The notes below the pieces were generated by a model. The model did not search any database and was not told where the DNA came from. It worked only from the letters and a program-made list of their open reading frames with translations. 64,000 bases of DNA. Origin: CAZTAO01 sp964611645. Its GTDB lineage: Bacteria; Armatimonadota; UBA5829. This document shows, piece after piece, positions 16,684 through 25,872 of the stretch; the first letter of the stretch is position 1, and the number at the start of each line of letters is the position of its first letter. The stretch covers positions 83,374 through 147,373 of the forward strand of contig CAZTAO010000007.1 in NCBI GenBank assembly GCA_964611645.1. Reading direction: 5' to 3'. The translations under genes and the position numbers were made by a program.

Positions 16684-17970
16684 CTACTTTCGCGGAGAGG
16701 GCCAGAACGCTCTTCCGCTCATAGCAGCGCGCGCTTCTTCACGCCCCGGATTATCTATGTAGTCAGCTTCCCAGAACAGGATAGTAGTAGCCCCGAGTTT
16801 CTTTGCATCCCAGAAGCCATCCTCGAAACTCGCTGCATTCCCCTGAACCCATCCGTAGTACCAGATATCCACTTTCCCCCCGAGCTCGTCCTTCAGCGCC
16901 TTGTAGGCTTGAGCGGGCGTGCCGCCATTTCGATAGTAACCGGCGGGTATGGCTGCATCGATAAGGCATTCCTTTGCCCAGGTCGCGGGATCGAGTAGCA
17001 TGCCTCGTAGATTGCCGTCTATAGGGCCGTCGGTTCCCCTGTAGCTCCACTGATGGGCCAGCATCACGGTCAGCGGCAACTCAGGCTTGGCCTTCTTCAT
17101 GAACTTGCGCACCGACCTCATGTACTCCGTGGTCCACTGGGCGCGGTATTTCACCCACCGTTCGTCGCCATTGGGGATGTCGTGCGGGTCTATTCCGTAT
17201 TGGCGCTTGAAACCCTGCACCTGGATGTCCTCGTAGCCGTAGTTAGCCACGCCATCGGCGTCTGTCTGTGGGTTGTCGCGGATGTCTCCGGTGCGAAGCC
17301 AGTCGAGGAAGATGCCGTCGATGTCGTAATTGTTCACAAGCTCTTTAACGATTCCCAGCTTGTAGTCACGCACTTTCTTGTAGGCGAAGCTCTGTTGGGA
17401 GTGGTAGGGGGTTCCGTCGCGTTTCTTCCACAGGGAGTCGCGGTTGGCCAGGGAGAACCTGCTGGACCAACCCCAGCCGTGGTCATCTTCATTGATGGTG
17501 ATCCAAGCGTAGATATCCAGCCCGATGCTGTGCCCATAGCGGACAGCTTCACCCAGGGAGTCGAAATGGGCGTAATCAAGAGCTTCGCACTTCTGCATAA
17601 TCACAGCGCATTGTTCCGGCGAAAGCCCCAGTAGTGCGGCGTCCTTGGCGTTCATCGGATGGTACATATTGTCCTCTTCCGACTTTCCGCCCGCAGGATC
17701 CGCCAGCTTGCTCTCATACATCGCCCGCCCGGAGTCAAATGCCCGCCACAGAACCTTGGACATCCCTGCCTCTTTGCACATATCCAGCATGTGCCTGACT
17801 CCTGCGGGACCCCACTCGGGAGCGGGATTGTGCAGGGACCAGTCGGAATGGGTAAGCGGGGATATGATGGTGATCTTGTCGTGTGGGACGACGGGCTTCT
17901 TTGCAACTGGGTAGGGAGCACAATAGGTTGCGCTGCTAAGTAGCAGGCTCAACAACGCGGTGAGCGCCAT
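16684..17970 (-). CDS. Secreted TIM-barrel glycosidase-like protein (GHL10-like), paralogue 2
   Basis: 428 residues from ATG 17970, which has GAGGT 7 nt upstream and opens a signal peptide (ALTALLSLLLSSATYCA). TTG 18006, behind GAGGAG, is an alternative start. The body contains WGPAGVRHMLDMCKEAGMSK, SIGLDIYAWITINEDDHGWG, YDIDGIFLDWLRTGD and TTILFWEADYID, the strand-by-strand pattern of GHL10-type glycosidase-like barrels, with acidic residues at the strand ends (FLDW, WEAD) as likely catalytic or substrate-binding residues. The upstream gene (18035-19327) is about two-thirds identical by eye, so the pair arose by tandem duplication. Substrate unknown. Confidence 0.75.
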   Translation of the reverse strand: MALTALLSLLLSSATYCAPYPVAKKPVVPHDKITIISPLTHSDWSLHNPAPEWGPAGVRHMLDMCKEAGMSKVLWRAFDSGRAMYESKLADPAGGKSEEDNMYHPMNAKDAALLGLSPEQCAVIMQKCEALDYAHFDSLGEAVRYGHSIGLDIYAWITINEDDHGWGWSSRFSLANRDSLWKKRDGTPYHSQQSFAYKKVRDYKLGIVKELVNNYDIDGIFLDWLRTGDIRDNPQTDADGVANYGYEDIQVQGFKRQYGIDPHDIPNGDERWVKYRAQWTTEYMRSVRKFMKKAKPELPLTVMLAHQWSYRGTDGPIDGNLRGMLLDPATWAKECLIDAAIPAGYYRNGGTPAQAYKALKDELGGKVDIWYYGWVQGNAASFEDGFWDAKKLGATTILFWEADYIDNPGREEARAAMSGRAFWPSPRK

Positions 17971-18034
17971 GCCGAACACCTCTCGTAGACTCAGTATAGT
18001 TACCAATGTAGTCTCCTCGCCGGGTAGGCAGATA

Positions 18035-19327
18035 CTAGTTGTTCTCTGGCCATAGCGACCTGGCATTCATCGCTTTGCGCGCTTCTTCACGCCCCGGATT
18101 ATCTATGTAGTCAGCTTCCCAGAACAGTATCGTTGACGCCCCCAGCTTCTTTGCAGACCAGAAGTCACTCTCAAAGCTCGCCGCGTCACCGGGAACCCAG
18201 CCAAAGTACCATGTGTCCACCTTGTCTCCCAGTTCGTTCTGCAGCCATCGGTAGGCCTGCGCCGGGGTGCCGCCGTCACGATAGTAGCCGGCGGGAACCG
18301 CAGCGTCTATCAAGCCTTCCTTCGCCCAAGTTTCGGGGTCGAGAAGCATTCCGCGCAGATTGCCGTCTATCTCCCCCCCTACTCCGCGATAACTCCACGG
18401 ATGAGCCACCATCACACTCAAAGGCAGTTCCGGCTTGGTCCCTTTCATCATCTTGCGGACATTACGCATAAAGTCCGTCGATCCCTGCGCCCTGTATCTC
18501 ACCCACCTGTCGTCGCCGTTGGGGATGTCGCGCGGGTCGATGCCATACTGACGCTTGAAGCCTTCCACGTTGACATTCTCGTAGCCGTAGTTGGCAACAC
18601 CTTCCGCGTCGTTCTGGGGGTTGTCTCTGATATCGCCGGTTCGTATCCAGTCAAGAAACACGCCATCGATGTCGTATTTCCGAACTACCTCTTTGATCTC
18701 GGCCAGTTTGTAGTCGCGCACTTTCTTGTAGCCGAAGCTCACCTGGGAGTGGTAGAATGTGCCGTCCCGCCTGCGCCAGCGCATTTCCGGGTTAGCTTTG
18801 GCGAACCTGCTCGGCCAGCCCCAGCCGTGATCATCCTCGTTAATGCTGAACCAGGCATGTATCTCAAGGCCGATTTCGTGGCCGTAGCGGATAGCTTCGG
18901 TCAGGGTGTCGAAGTTCGCGTAATCCCTCTTCTCCAGGTCTTTGAGGATCTGCGCGCCCTGTTCCCTTGAAAGACCAGTGAGCGCTCGTTCGGCTTCTGT
19001 TTCCGGGTTGAAGTAGTTGTACTTCTCCGGCTCGCCCATGGGGTCTCGGTAACTGCTCTTGTAGTAGGTCTTGCCGGAATCGAACACTCTCCAGAAGACT
19101 CGGTAGATTCCAGCTTCCTTGCACCTGTCCAGCATGTGCTTCACGCCCGGTGGTCCCCACTCGATGCCCGGTTTAGCCATCCAGTCTATGTGGGTGAGCG
19201 GAGAGACGATGATGATCTTGTCGTGTGGGACAACCGGCTTCTTGGCGACTGGATAGGGGGCGCAGGAGGCTGCGGTTGCCAGGATTCCGATAGAAAGCAG
19301 AATGAGCGTGATCATTACGGGTTTCAT
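18035..19327 (-). CDS. Secreted TIM-barrel glycosidase-like protein (GHL10-like), paralogue 1
   Basis: 430 residues with a short signal peptide (MITLILLSIGILATAASCA) and an AGGAG ribosome-binding site 6 nt before the ATG. It shares with its downstream neighbour the start APYPVAKKPVVPHDK and the segments WFSINEDDHGWGWPSRF, YDIDGVFLDWIRTGDIRDN, ANYGYENVNVEGFKRQYGID and STILFWEADYID. The mature form should act outside the cytoplasm. The two copies differ mostly in the N-terminal half around the first acceptor loops, which might give different substrate preferences. It is likely co-transcribed with paralogue 2. Confidence 0.75.
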   Translation of the reverse strand: MKPVMITLILLSIGILATAASCAPYPVAKKPVVPHDKIIIVSPLTHIDWMAKPGIEWGPPGVKHMLDRCKEAGIYRVFWRVFDSGKTYYKSSYRDPMGEPEKYNYFNPETEAERALTGLSREQGAQILKDLEKRDYANFDTLTEAIRYGHEIGLEIHAWFSINEDDHGWGWPSRFAKANPEMRWRRRDGTFYHSQVSFGYKKVRDYKLAEIKEVVRKYDIDGVFLDWIRTGDIRDNPQNDAEGVANYGYENVNVEGFKRQYGIDPRDIPNGDDRWVRYRAQGSTDFMRNVRKMMKGTKPELPLSVMVAHPWSYRGVGGEIDGNLRGMLLDPETWAKEGLIDAAVPAGYYRDGGTPAQAYRWLQNELGDKVDTWYFGWVPGDAASFESDFWSAKKLGASTILFWEADYIDNPGREEARKAMNARSLWPENN

Positions 19328-19350
19328 GTTCTTGCTCCTGAGGTGGTGGT

Positions 19351-19375
19351 CCCTCCAGGTAACATACCTGGAGGG
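19351..19375. repeat. 25-bp palindromic repeat, copy 1
   Basis: Perfect inverted repeat: CCCTCCAGGTA, 3-nt loop ACA, TACCTGGAGGG. The same element is at 34021-34045 (loop TCC) and a core match at 42577-42598 (loop GGA). Lies between two minus-strand genes, 24 bp before the ATG of the GHL10-like gene. Confidence 0.8.
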
Positions 19376-19390
19376 ATCTGAACTAAGTGT

Positions 19391-22300
19391 TTAGTAGACC
19401 TCGATCCTGCGTATGGATGTCTCTCGCTTGTCCTCGGGGATTATCACCTTGTCCGGCGAACTGACCCGCTTGCCGGAGTCGTTGGACTTCCTCACAACTA
19501 TACGGATGGCGTTGGTGCGCACCGGGGCGAACGCGTGCTTGCGGATGAAGTTGTCCACAGTCCCGCCCGATGCCGCCCATTTCTTGAAGTCCGGCGCATC
19601 CTTGATCTGAGGCAGCAGATTGTTCCAGTGACCGTTCTTCAGGTATTGCAGGGTGTAGTTGATGGGCGAGCAGTCTCTGCTCGGGTAGTCAGCGGAGGTG
19701 GGATCGCCCGGATGGATGACAATCTGGCTGATCCGCTGCTCTTTGGGCCACTTGATGCTGACCCAACCCGGGATGGTCTGCAGGTTCAGCGCGCTCATTG
19801 TGAGGTAAGGGTCATGCATAACAGCGCTTGGCGCTCTGTCTGACTTTGTGGATGTCACGACGGCCCCCGCTTCCTTGACCGCAAGGTTCTTGCTGCCCGC
19901 CTTGGCTTTCGGCGCGGGCTTGGGGCCGAACGCCGGGTCGAACTTGTTACGCAGGTCTGAGTTGAACGGGGCTTTGCGTATTCGCGTGTCGTTGTCGACC
20001 GGCTTACCGCTCAGCCGCCAATGGACGATACCCACGTCCCGGGGTTTGAATGCGCTGAGGGGCAATTGTCCTCGATACCCGGTGCCGAATGCGGTCACAA
20101 GCGATCCGTCAGGCAGGAGCCACGTGGACGTCGCCTGACTGCTGCACGCCCAGCCGTCCGGGCCTTTGATCGTGCCTTTCCAGGAAGCCAGGATGTAGCG
20201 GTGGTCGAGATCCCAGGTCTTGCCGTTGTCCTTGCTGACTACCGCCTCAACCCCAAACTGCGGGAAGCCGTCCGGGGTGTCGATATAGCCCTTGCGGACC
20301 ACGTAGGTCATAACGATGTCGCCGTTTGGCATCAGGGCCATGGAAGCGTGGTGGCGGCCCCACTCGAACAGCCAGTTCTTCTCGGACCAGGTCTTTCCGT
20401 TGTCTTTGGAGACACACACAGCCAGCCCGCCGTAGTGGTCGATCTCGGTCTGCCATCTGTCGGGATTGTCCGTGCGGCAGGCGGCGACTATGTCCCCGTT
20501 CTTCGCGCGGACGAATGCTACTTCATTCATAGCATACATCTGGGGGACTTTGATCTCATCCCGCCAGGTGCGGCCGACGTCGTCGCTGAACCTGACAAAC
20601 CCAAGGAAATGCCCTTCGGGATACTTGATATGTGTCTCGTGGTTGTCCGTGCTGAAAGACATCAGGCGCGTAACTTCGCCGGTTGTCTTGTCGAAGTCGA
20701 CCAGAGGCGGGTCCCACTCGGACCACGCGTTGCCGTTGGAGACTTTGGGGGTCGGGGCCGGGTCGCCCCAGGTCTCGCCGTAATCGTTTGAATAGTAGTG
20801 GTTTCCGCCCATCTGCAGCATCGCCTTGCTGCCGCCCAGATATGCAAGGCCGATGGCCATGGAGGTCTCTTCCATCTTCAAAACGTACTTCGGAGCGCTC
20901 CACGTCTTGCCGAGGTCGTCGGAGTAGCAGGTCATCGCGCGGTGCGGGTATTCGTAGGCGAACATCAGCAGCAGGCGGTTCTTTTCCGGGAAGTAGATCA
21001 TATATGGCACGGCCATGAACATATCCATATCTTCGGATATCATCTGAAGCTCGGCCTTGATCTGCTCCTGAGGCTGCTTACCACCGAGCCTGCGCACGAT
21101 GGTGTCACGCCAGCCCTTCTGCCTCATCGGTTTGCCTGGTACCGCAAGCGCGAATCCGGCGTCGAACTTGTTGCGCAGATCGGAGTCGAACGGCGCGCTG
21201 CTGATGGTATTGTCCTTGTTCAGACCCTTGGAGTTGAGATTCCACTTTACCAGTCCGACGTCCCTTGGTGAAGGCTGGCCATTCTCGTTTGGCTGGCCTC
21301 TATAACCGGTGCCGTAGGTTGTCAGCAGGTTGCCGTCCGGAAGCAGGACAGTCGAAGTAGCCTGGCTGCTGGGCCACCACGCATTGGGTCCGGCCCGGTT
21401 GCCCTTCCAGGCTGCCAGTATATACTTGTGGTCGAGGTCCCAGGTCTGGCCGTTGTCTTTGCTGACAATGGCCTCTACCCCGAAGTTATGTGTGCCGTCG
21501 GCGTCGTGGGGATAGCCCTCGCGGACAACATAGGTCATAACCATATCGCCATTGGGCATCAGGACCATACTCGGGTGGTGGCGGCCCCAGTCGTACAGCT
21601 TCTTCAACTTGGACCAGGTCTTGCCGTTGTCCTTGGAAATCGATATCCCGAGGCCTTCATAGTGGTCCAGTTCCTGGCGGAAGCGTTCCGGAACGGTTGT
21701 TCGGCAGGCGGCGATGAGGTCACGGTTCTTCGCACGGGCGATATGGACCTCGTTTACCCCGTCCCACTCAGGCACCTTGACTGCCTCGCCCCAGGTTCGT
21801 CCCTCGTCCGTGCTGACAGCCATATACGCCTGTGCGGCGCCGCCGGAGGGCACGTCACCAACACAGGTGTAGCCGGTCTGGATCATCAAGGTTACTTTGC
21901 CGGTCTTTGGGTCTCTTTCAGTGAAGATAGGGTCCCAACCGTAGAAAGGCTTACCCTGGTAGGTGTGTGGGAATGGAGAGGTGTCGGTCCAGGTGCGGCC
22001 GTAGTCCGTGCTGCTCACACCGTTGTACGTGACCACTTTGCCGTTTCCCAGATAGGTAAGCCCGACTTGCATAGATAGAGTCGACTTGCCGGCTGCGTCT
22101 GTGATCATAAACTGCGGGTCAGACCACGTGGCGCCAAAGTCCGTGCTGCGCATGGTTGCCGCCATGTGAGGATAGTCCACACCCACCAGCATCAGCAGTT
22201 CATTTGTCTCGGGCATGAACACGATGTAGGGAACCGCCACCACGCGGTTGTACTTCTCAGTCACAATCTGCCCCACGGAGGGGAGTTGGATGGGTTTGGC

Positions 22301-22411
22301 AGAGCCGTTCATCTGGAATACGATGCTTTCATTCCAGCTCGCTGTGGCCTGTTTCGAGGCTGCGAACGAGGCAATGGCGACTAGTAGTAGGAGAACCATG
22401 ATTTCACGCAA
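19391..22411 (-). CDS. Secreted double sialidase-like (BNR/Asp-box) protein with F5/8-type C-terminal domain
   Basis: About 1,006 residues. The frame stays open to 22603 but that upstream part lies over the tRNA-Arg gene, so it is not coding. TTG 22411 has AGGAGGT 8 nt upstream and leads into a signal peptide (VLLLLVAIASFAASKQATA); ATG 22399 is the alternative. Two homologous six-bladed sialidase-like propellers follow, about residues 40-420 and 430-850. Asp-box motifs (S-x-D-x-G-x-T-W) recur about ten times, e.g. STDFGATW, STDEGRTW, SKDNGKTW, SDDLGKTW, SNDYGETW and SDDVGRTW. The C-terminus (about 870-1006) looks like a discoidin/CBM32 galactose-binding fold. It might bind or cleave sialic-acid-like or other sugars; I cannot place the Arg triad with certainty. 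Confidence 0.75.
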   Translation of the reverse strand: MREIMVLLLLVAIASFAASKQATASWNESIVFQMNGSAKPIQLPSVGQIVTEKYNRVVAVPYIVFMPETNELLMLVGVDYPHMAATMRSTDFGATWSDPQFMITDAAGKSTLSMQVGLTYLGNGKVVTYNGVSSTDYGRTWTDTSPFPHTYQGKPFYGWDPIFTERDPKTGKVTLMIQTGYTCVGDVPSGGAAQAYMAVSTDEGRTWGEAVKVPEWDGVNEVHIARAKNRDLIAACRTTVPERFRQELDHYEGLGISISKDNGKTWSKLKKLYDWGRHHPSMVLMPNGDMVMTYVVREGYPHDADGTHNFGVEAIVSKDNGQTWDLDHKYILAAWKGNRAGPNAWWPSSQATSTVLLPDGNLLTTYGTGYRGQPNENGQPSPRDVGLVKWNLNSKGLNKDNTISSAPFDSDLRNKFDAGFALAVPGKPMRQKGWRDTIVRRLGGKQPQEQIKAELQMISEDMDMFMAVPYMIYFPEKNRLLLMFAYEYPHRAMTCYSDDLGKTWSAPKYVLKMEETSMAIGLAYLGGSKAMLQMGGNHYYSNDYGETWGDPAPTPKVSNGNAWSEWDPPLVDFDKTTGEVTRLMSFSTDNHETHIKYPEGHFLGFVRFSDDVGRTWRDEIKVPQMYAMNEVAFVRAKNGDIVAACRTDNPDRWQTEIDHYGGLAVCVSKDNGKTWSEKNWLFEWGRHHASMALMPNGDIVMTYVVRKGYIDTPDGFPQFGVEAVVSKDNGKTWDLDHRYILASWKGTIKGPDGWACSSQATSTWLLPDGSLVTAFGTGYRGQLPLSAFKPRDVGIVHWRLSGKPVDNDTRIRKAPFNSDLRNKFDPAFGPKPAPKAKAGSKNLAVKEAGAVVTSTKSDRAPSAVMHDPYLTMSALNLQTIPGWVSIKWPKEQRISQIVIHPGDPTSADYPSRDCSPINYTLQYLKNGHWNNLLPQIKDAPDFKKWAASGGTVDNFIRKHAFAPVRTNAIRIVVRKSNDSGKRVSSPDKVIIPEDKRETSIRRIEVY

Positions 22412-22470
22412 GGCCGGGAACCTCCTGAGAGCGTTGTGGCTGCGAGGGTTGGGGACGTTTGCTGAGAGGT

Positions 22471-22546
22471 TGGCGCACCCGGCGCGACTCGAACGCGCGA
22501 CCTTCTGCTCCGGAGGCAGACGCTCTATCCACTGAGCTACGGGTGC
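22471..22546 (-). tRNA. tRNA-Arg (anticodon CCG)
   Basis: A 76-nt cloverleaf on the minus strand: acceptor stem GCACCCG / CGGGTGC, D-arm AGCTCAGTGG, anticodon stem TCTGC / GCAGA around loop CTCCGGA (anticodon CCG), T-arm with GTTCGAGTC, and an encoded 3' CCA. An upstream open frame reads through it as PVAQWIERLP, a tell-tale translation of a tRNA gene. Confidence 0.95.
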
Positions 22547-22685
22547 AATGACCATCTGATTATACCACTCCACCTGCCGCAATTCAAAGTCCCATTTAAG
22601 CAACCGCTTGCAACAAGTCTAGCGTACGTGACGGGGAGTGGTCAATTGGGGGGAGTTGGGACATATGGGACGTATGGGACGGGGA

Positions 22686-23507
22686 CTACGTCGGAATCCG
22701 GAGTTGTTTGCCGCTGGTCCAACAGGCGGACGCTACCTTTGGGATGGTTCTCCCCAGGAAGCTTGAGCCTATGGTGCTCAGACCTTCAGTTGGGCCGCTG
22801 CAGTAGAATGCGTGGGTGACGGTATCGGAGGTGGAGAGCAGGTTGGCCGCCGTCAGGAGCTCAACCAGTTGGCGCGTGGTCTCTTCCGCTGGGTCGACTA
22901 TGGTCGCGCCGTTGGCAGCTAACTCGACCGCCTTGCGTACAAACGGGTAGTGGGTGCAGCCAAGGATGATAGTCCCGCAACCGGCGCTGCCCAGCTCGCT
23001 TACATAGCCTGCGGCAGCCTCGAGCGCCTCATCGCTTTCCGCCATTCCCGACTCCACCAGCGGCACGAACTTCGGGCAGGGAACCTGCACAACCTCGCAG
23101 CCCGGCTTGACCCCATCGATGGCCCGGACGTATGCGCCGCTCTTTACTGTTCCAGTTGTTGCCAGGACTCCTATCGCGCAGCCGTTGGAGCAGACTGCCG
23201 CCGCTACAGCGCCAGGCTCAATTACGCCCAGTATCGGGGTGTTGGGATGTCTGAGGCGGGCATCTTCCAGGGCAATGGCGCTGGACATATTGCAGGCCAT
23301 TACCACAGCCTTTGAGCCTGATTCTATGAGGAAATCACATATCCCGAGGGCAAAACTGCGAACCTCATCCGCGGAGCGCTCCCCGTATGGCACGTGCGCC
23401 GTGTCCGCGAAGTAGATGATGCCTTCATTGGGCAGCATCTCCAGCACGTTTCTTGCCACGCTGAGGCCGCCCAGACCTGAATCAAAAATGCCTATTGGAC
23501 CAGTCAA
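22686..23507 (-). CDS. murI: Glutamate racemase
   Basis: 273 residues from a TTG start, 1 bp after the GerMN stop. The substrate motif IFDSGLGGLSV, the YFADTAHVPYGERS segment, the first catalytic Cys in VVMACNMSSA (family usually ACNTASA) and the second in ILGCTHYPF identify Asp/Glu racemase. It makes D-glutamate for peptidoglycan in the cytoplasm. The variation from T-A to M-S after the first catalytic Cys is unusual; the Cys and Asn are kept. Linkage to an amidase and GerMN gene fits a cell-wall operon. Confidence 0.92.
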   Translation of the reverse strand: MTGPIGIFDSGLGGLSVARNVLEMLPNEGIIYFADTAHVPYGERSADEVRSFALGICDFLIESGSKAVVMACNMSSAIALEDARLRHPNTPILGVIEPGAVAAAVCSNGCAIGVLATTGTVKSGAYVRAIDGVKPGCEVVQVPCPKFVPLVESGMAESDEALEAAAGYVSELGSAGCGTIILGCTHYPFVRKAVELAANGATIVDPAEETTRQLVELLTAANLLSTSDTVTHAFYCSGPTEGLSTIGSSFLGRTIPKVASACWTSGKQLRIPT

Positions 23508-23508
23508 T

Positions 23509-24123
23509 CTATCCCCCCGGCTTTAGAACATCCGTCAGCGGCTCGATTGGCTCTGTCATATCCAGATGACCGCCGAGCGATTCCACACTCTTGCCGTTCA
23601 CCAGTATTCTGACCTTGTCTATCTTGCTCTCCTTGCATGCGGCAAGGGTGTGCGCGATGCTGTTTAGTGTAAGCGACTCCTGCTCCGCGCCGCCGCTGAA
23701 ACCATCGACGAACTCGGAGCTGAGATCGATTGTTGCAATGCCTTTGTCCACGACCACAGGTTTGAGCCGTTTCGTCCCCTTTGGGATGAGCTCAAGCGAG
23801 TCTATCGGCTTCTGGCCCTCTTCGAGAAACACATCCAGGGTGACGTCCACTTCATTCCCCGGTTTGTCCGATTCCACCTGCTGCCCAACGAGATAGAACG
23901 AATTGCTTGTCGCCTTGGGCAGGAATATGGTGAACTTGCGCACCACGGGGGCCGTCGGGACCGGCTCCATGCTCACCTGAGCCTTGCCCCCTCCACTGGA
24001 GATGTCTGTCTTGCCTCTGTTCATCAGGTAGGTGGTGATTGCCGCGCTCAAACCGAAGACGACAACAACAAGCACAACAGTCCATACGATGGCTTTGGCG
24101 TTCTTTGGCTGCTTTGCGGACAT
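23509..24123 (-). CDS. Membrane-anchored GerMN domain protein
   Basis: 204 residues. One N-terminal membrane helix (WTVVLVVVVFGLSAAITTYL, residues about 14-33) then a short Gly/Ser linker and a GerMN fold at about 60-195: KFTIFLPKATSNSFYLVG, LDVFLEEGQKP, GTKRLKPVVVDKGIATIDLS and TLNSIAHTLAACKESKIDKVRILVNG. GerMN domains occur in spore-germination proteins and in many non-sporing cell-envelope proteins. The 5' end is 4 bp from the amidase stop (AGGTAA, which also serves as SD). A role beside the amidase in envelope remodelling is inferred. Confidence 0.85.
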   Translation of the reverse strand: MSAKQPKNAKAIVWTVVLVVVVFGLSAAITTYLMNRGKTDISSGGGKAQVSMEPVPTAPVVRKFTIFLPKATSNSFYLVGQQVESDKPGNEVDVTLDVFLEEGQKPIDSLELIPKGTKRLKPVVVDKGIATIDLSSEFVDGFSGGAEQESLTLNSIAHTLAACKESKIDKVRILVNGKSVESLGGHLDMTEPIEPLTDVLKPGG

Positions 24124-24127
24124 ACTG

Positions 24128-25864
24128 TTACCTCGATCCCATCTGGGTAGGAGCGCTGACCAGATAATCCTTCAGCCCTCGCACTACAGCGTTCGCTATC
24201 TTCTTCTGGAACTCAGGATCGGTGAGCTTCTTGCGGTCTGCGGAGTGGTTCACGAATCCGCATTCAAGCAGCAAACCGGGTATTGCGGATCCATCCAGAT
24301 TCCTAAGCACTGCCAAGCCTATTGAGTGCAGAGTGAGATCACTCTTTGGTCTTCGATCGCACATCCCAGTCATAGTGCAGACCGCATTGTGGACGGTATA
24401 GGCCAGCGCTTTGGCGCTCGGGTCCTGTTTATGGTAGAAAGTCTCAATCCCTGTTGCGCTGTTCGGGTTGTAGTTGGAATTACAGTGAATGCTGATGAAG
24501 AAGTCGGCCTGGTTATCTATCGCCATACCTGTGCGCTCATCGAATGTGACGTTTGTCTTGTCGTCTCGGGTGAGCATAGCTTCGGCCCCGGCCGCTCTCA
24601 GGGAATCGGCAAGCGCGCGGGCCACGGCCAGGTTGATGACTCGCTCATATACATTGCCGAACTTCGCACCACCGTTGGTTCCCATGTGGCCCGGGTCTAT
24701 CACAACCAGCTTGCCCTTCAGAGTTCCGCCGGACTTGAACAGCGGCCTCACGTGGACAGTCACTGAGTTCCCTTCGACCGTCGTATCCACCAGCGACATC
24801 CTTGGCAGTTCCAGCGTTATCCTTGCGGTCTGGGCCGACTCCGATTCCTGGTTGGCGGTATACTTGAGCAGCAGCGGGTGGGAGCCGTCTATCTTCTGGG
24901 CGTCCTCGGTGAGGGTTCCGCCTCGGAACACGATGCCGATCTTGCCGGTGGAGAGGTCTGAGTAGGCCTTCACAGAGGGCGGGCCTGATGTGAAGATGAA
25001 GAGATCAAACGACAGATCATCCACCGTCTGCAGCGCCACCGACTCCACATCGTACGGCTTCACCGGCACTGGCGTGGGGATGGGTATAGGCGTTGGAGTA
25101 GGTGATACCCCCGGCGTCGGGGTTGGTGTCGGCGTTGGCGTTGGCGTGAAGTTCGCGCCTGATATGCTCTCGCCCACAAGCACCACTATCCTCGACGCCA
25201 CCGGCTCACTCTGCGCCTCGTATCGCACTTTCTTCTTCAGGTCCAGCACCACGCGGGCGGTAGTGGGATTGAACTGCCCCAACCTGCACTTCTCAACGTA
25301 AGCCGACTGCACCACTGAGTCTTTTGCGCTGGGGGCCAGTTTCGATCCGTCGAGATCGATCGCAAGCCTGTTCCCACCGAATACTCTCATCGAATACTTG
25401 ACTGGGAAGGATGTGTGGACTGTCAACTCGCCGTCTGCAAACTCAGCCGACTTCAGGTGCGCCAGCAGGCTGACGGAGGTCTTGGCAGTATCCCAGGCCA
25501 TGTCCCCGCCCAGAATGCTCAGGGCCTTGCCGACCGGGACCATTCCCGTTCCTTTGATCTTCTTCAGCACAACGGAATTGGCCTCGCCGAGTCGGTTGTT
25601 GAAAATCGCCTTTTTGGAGTCACCGGAAAGGGCGTACCCACCGGAGAGGCGATCCAGAATACTCAGAGGGGCATACACTTCATCGCCGATCTTCACGGCC
25701 TGGCCGCCCAGATCCAGTGTCTCAGTGCCTATGGAAATCTTTACGGGGGTGTCCTGCGCGGAAGCCGGTATCGCCAGCGAGCAGAGGAGTATGGCAAAGA
25801 CCAGAAATGCCGGCACAATCACAATGCGCTCCAGCGGCAGCAATTTGCGGCAGATAGAAAGCAT
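24128..25864 (-). CDS. N-acetylmuramoyl-L-alanine amidase with N-terminal copper-amine-oxidase-like and AMIN domains
   Basis: About 578 residues. The frame is open to 26089, but that part lies over hrcA; ATG 25864, 8 bp past the hrcA stop, starts a membrane/signal segment (VIVPAFLVFAILLCSLAIPASA). Residues about 45-100 resemble the copper amine oxidase-like N-terminal domain (VKIGDEVYAPLSILDRLSG), and two beta-rich regions of AMIN type follow (about 120-210 and 270-370), separated by a Thr-Pro tandem linker (TPTPTPTPTPGVSPTPTP). The last ~190 residues are amidase_3: zinc ligands His in VIDPGHMG, Glu in YERVINLA and His in FISIHCNSN, with catalytic Glu in LLLECGFVNH. It cleaves peptide from glycan in peptidoglycan. 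Confidence 0.92.
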   Translation of the reverse strand: MLSICRKLLPLERIVIVPAFLVFAILLCSLAIPASAQDTPVKISIGTETLDLGGQAVKIGDEVYAPLSILDRLSGGYALSGDSKKAIFNNRLGEANSVVLKKIKGTGMVPVGKALSILGGDMAWDTAKTSVSLLAHLKSAEFADGELTVHTSFPVKYSMRVFGGNRLAIDLDGSKLAPSAKDSVVQSAYVEKCRLGQFNPTTARVVLDLKKKVRYEAQSEPVASRIVVLVGESISGANFTPTPTPTPTPTPGVSPTPTPIPIPTPVPVKPYDVESVALQTVDDLSFDLFIFTSGPPSVKAYSDLSTGKIGIVFRGGTLTEDAQKIDGSHPLLLKYTANQESESAQTARITLELPRMSLVDTTVEGNSVTVHVRPLFKSGGTLKGKLVVIDPGHMGTNGGAKFGNVYERVINLAVARALADSLRAAGAEAMLTRDDKTNVTFDERTGMAIDNQADFFISIHCNSNYNPNSATGIETFYHKQDPSAKALAYTVHNAVCTMTGMCDRRPKSDLTLHSIGLAVLRNLDGSAIPGLLLECGFVNHSADRKKLTDPEFQKKIANAVVRGLKDYLVSAPTQMGSR

Positions 25865-25872
25865 ATTACAAC

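Noticed and set aside
22412..22603. N-terminal extension of the sialidase-like protein
   Set aside because: It passes through the tRNA-Arg gene (translation PVAQWIERLP); the protein begins at the SD-supported TTG 22411.
24990..25301. TPTPTP-type tandem repeat as a CRISPR or satellite array
   Set aside because: It is a Thr-Pro linker inside the amidase gene, and there are no spacers.
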